Positions 30,909-36,060 of a stretch of DNA of 36,060 nt are shown here, piece after piece. A program made the position numbers and the translations under genes. The stretch's first letter is position 1, and each line of letters begins with the position of its first letter. The stretch lies in assembly GCF_003438495.1 (NCBI RefSeq), contig NZ_QSSH01000024.1, positions 1 to 36,060 on the forward strand. The letters are read 5' to 3'. The notes beneath the pieces were generated by a model, which was not told the DNA's origin, did no database searches, and saw nothing but the letters and a program-made list of their open reading frames with translations. This stretch comes from Collinsella sp. TF05-9AC (GTDB lineage Bacteria > Actinomycetota > Coriobacteriia > Coriobacteriales > Coriobacteriaceae).

Positions 30909-30915
30909 CTATGAT
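30887..30915 (+). promoter_or_regulatory. Promoter of the nickel ECF operon
   Basis: A -35 TTGTCG (30887-30892), 17-bp spacer and an extended -10 TGCTATGAT (30907-30915) form a strong promoter about 95 nt before the first gene. The predicted start is near 30922, immediately before the NikR-like operator. Confidence 0.6.
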
Positions 30916-30925
30916 AGCCCGCGGC

Positions 30926-30953
30926 GTGTTACGAATCTGACAATGCGTAACAC
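30926..30953. promoter_or_regulatory. Candidate NikR operator
   Basis: GTGTTACG (30926-30933) and CGTAACAC (30946-30953) form a perfect inverted repeat with a 12-bp spacer, that is GTGTTAC-N14-GTAACAC. I recall this layout as the one described for Geobacter NikR. It lies just downstream of the predicted transcription start, a repressor position. No nikR gene is in the window. Confidence 0.6.
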
Positions 30954-31010
30954 TGACAAGGTGATTCAAGCGGCGTTGCAATTCTGTGCGTCGATAACCG
31001 GGAGGCGTAT

Positions 31011-32069
31011 ATGCACATTCCAGATAACTACCTGTCCCCGCAGACCGATGCCGTTATGGCGGTGGCGATGGTGCCCGTTTGGGTTTATTGCATCAAAAAG
31101 GTGCGCGCCACGCTCGATCGCGAGCACATGGCTTTCCTGGGCATCTGCGCCGCGTTCTCCTTCCTGCTCATGATGTTCAACGTGCCGCTACCTGGCGGCA
31201 CCACGGGTCACGCCGTCGGCGGCGCGCTCATCGCGCTGCTGCTGGGCCCCGAGGCTGCTGCCATTGCGGTTTCGGTCGCGCTGGCATTGCAGGCGCTTCT
31301 GTTTGGCGACGGCGGCGTTCTGTCGTTTGGCGCCAACTGCTTTAACATGGCCTTTGTGCTGCCGTTTGTCGCTGCTATCGTGTTCCGTGCGCTCAACAGC
31401 CGTCTGCACGACAAGAGCTGGGGCACCTCGGTTTCTGCCATCGTGAGCGGCTGGGTTGGCCTGTGCCTGGCGGCCCTGTGCGCGGCAATCGAGTTTGGTA
31501 TTCAGCCGATGCTCTTTACCAACGCCTCGGGCGCGCCGCTGTACTGCCCCTTCCCGCTGTCCGTGGCTATTCCGGCCATGTTGATCCCGCATATGCTGGT
31601 TGCCGGCGTGATCGAGGGCGTGGCGACGGCCGCCATCTACGGTTTCATTAAGAAGACGGCGCCGAGCATTATCGTCGGGCCCGAGGCCGTCGATGGCCAG
31701 CTTGCTGCCGAGGGCGCTGCTGCTAAGAAGACCTCGCTGGTCCCCACGCTCATCCTGATCGCCGTGCTTGTCGTGGCCACGCCGCTGGGCCTGCTGGCCA
31801 CGGGTGACGCCTGGGGTGAGTGGGACGCCGAGGGCGCCGCGACCGCCGTTCAGGAGGCTGGCGACGACAGCCTGCAGGCTTCGGTCGGCCTTGATACCCC
31901 GACCTTTGCCGACGCTCTGCCTACGGGTGATTACCTGCAGGCCTATTCCGAGGAGCAGGGTCTTGGCTTTGCCGGCCAGGCTGCCATGTATATCCTCTCG
32001 GGCGTAATTGGCGTGGCGGTGCTCACCATCGCATTCCGCTTGATCTCGCTTACGGTCAAGGAAAACTGA
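31011..32069 (+). CDS. ECF nickel/cobalt transporter substrate-binding component, M-N fusion
   Basis: Membrane S component of 352 residues that captures the metal ion. It begins MHIPDNYLSPQT: the processed N-terminus with His2 is a metal ligand in CbiM/NikM proteins, and the PDxYLSP form is more typical of nickel NikM than of cobalt CbiM (MHIMEG). Residues 1-225 hold about seven helices, including MFNVPLPGGTTGHAVGGALIALLLGP with a further conserved His. The C-terminal part (about 240-352) resembles the NikN/PDGLE domain (VVATPLGLLATGDAWGEW), so M and N are fused. The ATG at 31011 has GGGAGG upstream. It is first in an M-T-A operon controlled by a NikR-like site. Nickel is preferred but not proven. 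Confidence 0.88.
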   Translation: MHIPDNYLSPQTDAVMAVAMVPVWVYCIKKVRATLDREHMAFLGICAAFSFLLMMFNVPLPGGTTGHAVGGALIALLLGPEAAAIAVSVALALQALLFGDGGVLSFGANCFNMAFVLPFVAAIVFRALNSRLHDKSWGTSVSAIVSGWVGLCLAALCAAIEFGIQPMLFTNASGAPLYCPFPLSVAIPAMLIPHMLVAGVIEGVATAAIYGFIKKTAPSIIVGPEAVDGQLAAEGAAAKKTSLVPTLILIAVLVVATPLGLLATGDAWGEWDAEGAATAVQEAGDDSLQASVGLDTPTFADALPTGDYLQAYSEEQGLGFAGQAAMYILSGVIGVAVLTIAFRLISLTVKEN

Positions 32070-32073
32070 GCGC

Positions 32074-32910
32074 ATGCAGATGGTCAAGCTGCCTAGCTGG
32101 CTTGCGGCCGAGGAGCGATACGAGCCCGCGGGGGCTCGGCATCGTGTGATGCAAAAGAACGTCTTGCACCTGGCGAGCCTGCTTGAGCGGGTTCGCCTGG
32201 GTGGAGGCGCGCACGAGGGCGGGTCGATGGTCGACCGCGCCCTTTCTTGCGTTTCGGCTCCGGTGCGCCTGGTGGGGATGTTCGTCTGCGTCCTGTGCGT
32301 GTGTCTGACGCAGAGCCCGCTGTACCTCATGTTGATGGCGGCTATCGCGCTGGTGCTGGTCGCGGTGCGCCCCGCACGCGGGCTGCGTGCGACCATTGTA
32401 CCGGCGCTCGGCGCCACGGGGCTTGCGGTGGTTCTGGCATTGCCTGCCCTGCTGCTGGGCGCGTCTGCCACGGGCGCCATGCTCAAGATCGCGCTCAAGA
32501 CCTTCATTAATGTGTCGCTGGTGCTGGGCGTTTCGTGGACGCTTACCTGGAGCCGCATGTCGGCGGCGCTCAAAATGCTGCACCTGCCCGACGAGGTCAT
32601 CTTTACCTTTGATATGGCACTCAAGCATATCGAGGTGCTGGGACGCACGGCGCACAATCTGTGCGAATCGGTCATGCTGCGCAGCGTCGGTTCTGCGCCT
32701 GCGGGTTTTTCGCGCACCGACTCGCTGGCGGGTATCATGGGCATGACGTTTATCAAGGCGATGGAATGCAGCCGCGCGATGGACGAGGCTATGCTTTGCC
32801 GCGGCTTTGCCGGTGTGTATCCGGCGCCCGCGCGCGCCGGGTTTGGCTGGCGCGATGCGGTCTATGCGGCCGGCGTGGCGCTGCTGGCAGTGTTGTGCGC
32901 CGTGCTGTAG
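32074..32910 (+). CDS. ECF transporter T component (CbiQ/NikQ family)
   Basis: Integral membrane coupling protein of 278 residues linking the S component to the ATPase. An N-terminal hydrophilic part (about 1-55) is followed by about five helices. The cytoplasmic coupling helices carry the family signature RAMDEAMLCRGFAG near the C-terminus (AxxxRG motif) and the preceding segment SRMSAALKMLHLPDEVIFTFDMALKHIEVL. It starts 4 nt after the M-N gene and is followed by the ATPase gene after 28 nt. Confidence 0.88.
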   Translation: MQMVKLPSWLAAEERYEPAGARHRVMQKNVLHLASLLERVRLGGGAHEGGSMVDRALSCVSAPVRLVGMFVCVLCVCLTQSPLYLMLMAAIALVLVAVRPARGLRATIVPALGATGLAVVLALPALLLGASATGAMLKIALKTFINVSLVLGVSWTLTWSRMSAALKMLHLPDEVIFTFDMALKHIEVLGRTAHNLCESVMLRSVGSAPAGFSRTDSLAGIMGMTFIKAMECSRAMDEAMLCRGFAGVYPAPARAGFGWRDAVYAAGVALLAVLCAVL

Positions 32911-32938
32911 GCGCTGCTGGTTTCGACTGGGGATGCAA

Positions 32939-33727
32939 ATGGGGAAGGGCGACGTTTTGACGATCGATATGAATAGTGCGGCGGGCACGAACGGTGCGGG
33001 CGGCGCCGAGGTCGCGCCGCTCATCGAGCTGCGCGACGTGGTGTTCTCCTATACGGGTCATACGGTGGTCGACGGCGTATCGCTGCAGGTGGACCGCGGG
33101 GAGCTCGTTGCGCTGCTCGGCCCCAACGGCTGCGGCAAGACCACGATCATGAGGCTCATCAATGGCCTTGAGCTCGCGGATGCTGGCACGTATCTGTTTG
33201 ATGGACGCGTGGTTGACGCAGCGTATCTCAAGGATTCCGCGGCCGCTCAGCGTTTTCATCAGCGCGTAGGTTTTGTGTTTCAAAATGCTGATGCTCAGCT
33301 GTTCTGCGCTACGGTGGGCGAGGAAGTTGCTTTTGGTCCGGCTCAAATGGGGCTGCCAGCGGGCGAGCTCGACCGTCGCGTGCGCGATGCCCTGGAGCTG
33401 TTTCAAGTTGCCGACCTGGTCGATGCTTCGCCCTATCAGCTTTCGGGCGGGCAAAAGAAGCGCGTTGCGCTGGCTGCGGTGGTGTCGATGAACCCGGATA
33501 TCTTGGTCCTCGACGAGCCTACCAATGGGCTCGACGAGGATTCATGCGACATTGTGGTCAACTTCTTGCTGGCCTACGTCGCGGCGGGTAAGACGGTCTT
33601 GATGAGCACACATCACCAGGATTTGGTGCGACGCCTGGGTGCCCGTGCAATCTATATCGATCGATATCACCATGTGATCGAGGCGCCTTCGCCGTCGTAT
33701 GGAACCGAAAGCGGTGCTACGGACTAG
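32939..33727 (+). CDS. ECF transporter ATP-binding protein (CbiO/NikO family)
   Basis: Cytoplasmic ATPase of 262 residues that powers metal uptake, probably as a homodimer. It has Walker A GPNGCGKTT (61-69), a Q-loop in GFVFQNADAQLF, the signature LSGGQKKR, Walker B ILVLDEPTNGLD and the switch His in STHHQD. FQNADAQLF is typical of ECF ATPases. The ATG at 32939 is preferred because GGGGA lies 6 nt upstream; ATG at 32969 is an alternative. Only one A component is seen, consistent with nickel/cobalt systems. Confidence 0.93.
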   Translation: MGKGDVLTIDMNSAAGTNGAGGAEVAPLIELRDVVFSYTGHTVVDGVSLQVDRGELVALLGPNGCGKTTIMRLINGLELADAGTYLFDGRVVDAAYLKDSAAAQRFHQRVGFVFQNADAQLFCATVGEEVAFGPAQMGLPAGELDRRVRDALELFQVADLVDASPYQLSGGQKKRVALAAVVSMNPDILVLDEPTNGLDEDSCDIVVNFLLAYVAAGKTVLMSTHHQDLVRRLGARAIYIDRYHHVIEAPSPSYGTESGATD

Positions 33728-33807
33728 TTGCTGCGTAGAGCGTGCGTAGCCGCCCGCGCGGCTTTGCCGTGATGGTATAGTTATCCAGGTTTTTTATGGG
33801 GGTGGCT

Positions 33808-34656
33808 ATGCCAAGCTGGAACATTCATATCGCTCAGACGGAGCGTTTGCTGGAGCGCACCGGTGCGCTTGCCAATAGCGTGCGCGACCGCAATGCCTTT
33901 TTGTTTGGCTGCGTGGTTCCGGATATCTTCGTGGGCTATATGGTCCCTGGCATCGCCGATCCCTTCCCGTACCGCATTACGCACTTTGCAAAGCCCGAGC
34001 CTATCCCTAAGCCTCGTGAGCATGAGTTCTGGGATACCCATGTGGCACCGCTGCTCAAAGGGGCGCCTGTTGGTACGCCGGCTGCCGCGACCTCGATTGT
34101 CGAGGAGCGCGAGCGACTCAATCGGGTACATTATCCCCAACGCTACAAGGATGCCGAGCCGGTTGCCGGTCCCGGTGCTAGCGAGCTTTCGCTCGCGCCC
34201 GATGACGTGGCGCAGTCGTTGCTCGATTTGACACTGGGTGTCTGGTCGCATCTGGTGGCCGATACCGTATGGAATACGCGCGTGAATCAGTACCTGGAGG
34301 CGCACGGCGGCAAGCCGTGCGAGGAGTTCCGCATTAAAAAGCAAGGCGACTTTGACTGGTTTGGCAAGACGCTCGGCATTGTTTCCATCCCGCGTGCGAC
34401 CGATCGCCTGTATACCGCTGCGGCACGTTTTGGGCAGTATCCCATCCATAAAGAATATGTGCTCAAGACCATTGGCGTTATGCACGAGATCGTGCGCGAA
34501 AACCCCGGTGAGCCCGATCATCCGCCGTATCGCCTGCTAACCGAGGAGTTTTTCGATGCGACGTTTACCGAGGTCATCGAGCTGACCGAGGCGGGTTTTG
34601 CCGCCCGTGTCGAATCGCCCGATGTGCCTGCGCTGCCCCTGATTGCTAGCTGCTAG
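33808..34656 (+). CDS. Zinc-dependent phospholipase C-like protein
   Basis: Predicted 282-residue protein of the zinc-dependent phospholipase C family (PF00882-like). It starts MPSWNIHIAQTERLL, where the Trp-x-x-His pattern is the N-terminal zinc site, followed by NAFLFGCVVPDIFVGY with the conserved Asp and later GVWSHLVADTVWN with another zinc-binding His/Asp pair. No signal peptide is visible, so many actinobacterial members are probably cytoplasmic hydrolases of unknown substrate. The ATG at 33808 has GGGGGTGG upstream; an in-frame ATG at 33796 is possible. Its stop overlaps that of the next gene, transcribed from the other strand. Confidence 0.8.
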   Translation: MPSWNIHIAQTERLLERTGALANSVRDRNAFLFGCVVPDIFVGYMVPGIADPFPYRITHFAKPEPIPKPREHEFWDTHVAPLLKGAPVGTPAAATSIVEERERLNRVHYPQRYKDAEPVAGPGASELSLAPDDVAQSLLDLTLGVWSHLVADTVWNTRVNQYLEAHGGKPCEEFRIKKQGDFDWFGKTLGIVSIPRATDRLYTAAARFGQYPIHKEYVLKTIGVMHEIVRENPGEPDHPPYRLLTEEFFDATFTEVIELTEAGFAARVESPDVPALPLIASC

Positions 34657-35726
34657 CTGGCCGGCCCGGCAGTGAATAGCTCAACCCAATCGACAAGTAG
34701 CCCTTGCCGTAAGGTATCTTCGGCAATGCGTTCCTGTTTGGTCTTTGGGATGTGGGGAAGCCCGGCCTTTTTATGGATGAGCTCGGCTATGTGGTCGAAG
34801 CTCTTCTTCTCCTTGATCTGGTCATAGGTAATTTGGATGACGTCGTAGCCCATGCTTGTGAGTGCGGTGGCGCGCTCGGCATCGGAGAGGCTCGCGGCAT
34901 CGCTGTCGTGGGCAGAGCGGCCTTGGCATTCCAGAATGACGCCCATGCTGTCGGTGGCGCTTTCGATGAGGATATCGGCGTAGCAGCAGGTTTTGTCATA
35001 CAGCGAACGTGCGGCTTCACTGAGCGGGATGCGCGCGTTGTTGGCGATCTCGATGCCCTGGCCGCCCTCGTCGCGGGGGAGCGAGATAAGCATGGAGGTC
35101 TGTACTTCGAAGGGCGAGGCGGCCTGCCCCGTCATGTGCTCGGCCGCCCAGCGCAGTTGTTTGACGCCGCGCAGGCCTGCGGCTTGCTTGGCGAACGCGG
35201 CGACATCCGTTGCGGTAAGAAGCGGCGTGCGCTTCCACAAGTTGGTGTCATTGCCCTTGGTGTCGTTAACTCGCTCCCAGCCGCAGTTGGGTGGAATGAA
35301 CTTAAGCGAAATAGCTTCATCGAGTTGTTGTTGCGTTCGCTCGCAGGGCTTAAACACTGCAAAGGAGCCGCACATCTCGTAGCACGCCATGAGTAACTGG
35401 TTGCGTGAGACCTGCGTGGCAAGGCTGAGCAGCGTGAACTCCGGTGACGTGACATCAAACCCATGTTCAGTCTGCCTAAACGACCCCGGAGGTGGTTCTT
35501 GGGTCAGGAGGTGCGATTTAAACAGGCTTCGCGACCCGGATTGTGCCCGAGTGAATACAAGCCTGTGAAGTGGTGCGTGAAGCAGGTCTTTTACAACTGC
35601 ATGACTTCCGAGGCCACAACATCTGCGATCCATATTGCCAAGGCTAATGGCGGGGTAAAGGCCTAATACCTGCGGCGAGATGCGGTAGTAGTTAAAGGCG
35701 GATTGCCCACAAAGCGTCAGGTCCAT
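34653..35726 (-). CDS. AbiEi-like protein with C-terminal PD-(D/E)XK/DUF559-like domain
   Basis: Predicted 357-residue cytoplasmic protein, similar in layout to the gene at 2519-3481. The N-terminal part resembles the AbiEi-like group (VTSPEFTLLSLATQVSRNQLLMACYEMCG). The C-terminal part has a nuclease-fold pattern: Glu207 in SPFEVQ, Asp251 in CYADILI, and Glu266 in VILECQG, followed by a His four residues later (GRSAH), as in DUF559/Vsr proteins. No partner toxin gene lies beside it. The ATG at 35726 has GGAGGG upstream. The stop at 34653 overlaps the convergent phospholipase-like gene by 4 bp, and a different inverted-repeat family lies just upstream (35781-35904). Confidence 0.65.
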   Translation of the reverse strand: MDLTLCGQSAFNYYRISPQVLGLYPAISLGNMDRRCCGLGSHAVVKDLLHAPLHRLVFTRAQSGSRSLFKSHLLTQEPPPGSFRQTEHGFDVTSPEFTLLSLATQVSRNQLLMACYEMCGSFAVFKPCERTQQQLDEAISLKFIPPNCGWERVNDTKGNDTNLWKRTPLLTATDVAAFAKQAAGLRGVKQLRWAAEHMTGQAASPFEVQTSMLISLPRDEGGQGIEIANNARIPLSEAARSLYDKTCCYADILIESATDSMGVILECQGRSAHDSDAASLSDAERATALTSMGYDVIQITYDQIKEKKSFDHIAELIHKKAGLPHIPKTKQERIAEDTLRQGLLVDWVELFTAGPAS

Positions 35727-35780
35727 AATGCCCTCCTGGCCGAAATCATCTCTTTGAAGCGAGTGATGCCAGCGTCAATC

Positions 35781-35915
35781 CGGAAGTATGCGGCAAAATC
35801 TGAACCCTATGAGCGGACCTGGCTTTTGAGGCTAGTTTATCAGGCATTTTGTTGCGAAAAAACAGGGTGTGCTCGGAGGTTCCAGAATTTGCCGCATACT
35901 TCCGAAAACCAGGTC
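35781..35915. repeat. Large inverted repeat, CGGAAGTATGCGGCAAA family
   Basis: CGGAAGTATGCGGCAAAATC with its extension (35781-35806) pairs with the copy at 35878-35904 (small mismatches near the inner end). A second short pair, GACCTGGCTTTT (35816-35826) and AAAACCAGGTC (35905-35915), is interleaved. The inner 70 nt are unrelated to the other repeat families. No gene is seen in 35727-36060. Confidence 0.75.
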
Positions 35916-36060
35916 GATTTGGTTCTTGCTAAAACGATTTATCAGCCCTGTGTGAGGTGTGGGTTTGCCACCGGGCGAACACTTTTAGCGCTTGGGGCTT
36001 TATTTTTGGCTCTGTTAGACCAGGATTGACATACATGTGTCCCCACGGTGCCATATCGTT

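Noticed and set aside
30766..31010. Cobalamin riboswitch ahead of the ECF metal transporter
   Set aside because: No B12-box-like sequence or matching secondary structure was seen. A NikR-type inverted repeat explains the region better.

Overview
The window looks like a chromosomal segment of a Collinsella-type gut actinobacterium (Coriobacteriia). The evidence is the high-GC coding with GAGG/AGGAG ribosome sites, a Phe T-box ahead of pheS, the gene content, and several families of intergenic inverted repeats of a kind I associate with Collinsella. The genus is an inference from these signs; no marker gene was compared.

Layout. 1-2075: the start of a lactate/2-hydroxyacid dehydrogenase gene (cut by the left edge) and metA. 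2100-5340: an accessory stretch with a one-gene AbiEi-like/PD-(D/E)XK-like protein between two blocks of one repeat family, the folate gene fau, a hicAB toxin-antitoxin pair, and two further repeat families. 5345-8380: a large M16 (presequence-protease type) metallopeptidase. 8381-14100: a repeat- and palindrome-rich region, an AlbA_2/Schlafen-type ATP-binding regulator, an unknown protein, and a divergent type II restriction-modification pair (C5 methyltransferase plus Sau3AI/MutH-like endonuclease, probably GATC). 14390-18490: a GntR regulator and a PTS operon (SIS-domain deglycase-like protein with EIIB, EIIC and EIID but no EIIA), with two matching candidate operators. 18607-26546: a DUF5710 protein, tRNA-Val, an EamA exporter, a DUF4012 membrane protein, glmM and an M32 carboxypeptidase. 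26685-30765: T-box, pheS and pheT. 30873-33727: a nickel-type ECF transporter (M-N fusion, T, A) with a promoter and a candidate NikR operator. 33808-35726: a zinc-dependent phospholipase C-like protein and a second AbiEi-like/nuclease-fold gene, overlapping tail to tail. 35781-35915: a fourth repeat family.

How it fits together. The core genes (metA, fau, glmM, pheST, tRNA-Val) are ordinary housekeeping. The accessory genes form two themes: genome defence or stability (AbiEi-like proteins, HicAB, AlbA_2 regulator, Sau3AI-like R-M) and nutrient capture (PTS plus deglycase, nickel ECF transporter). The most interesting non-coding signals are the repeat blocks on both sides of the first AbiEi-like gene, a 25-bp perfect palindrome in the leader of the AlbA_2 gene, the NikR-type operator, the paired GntR operators, and a nested hairpin between pheS and pheT.
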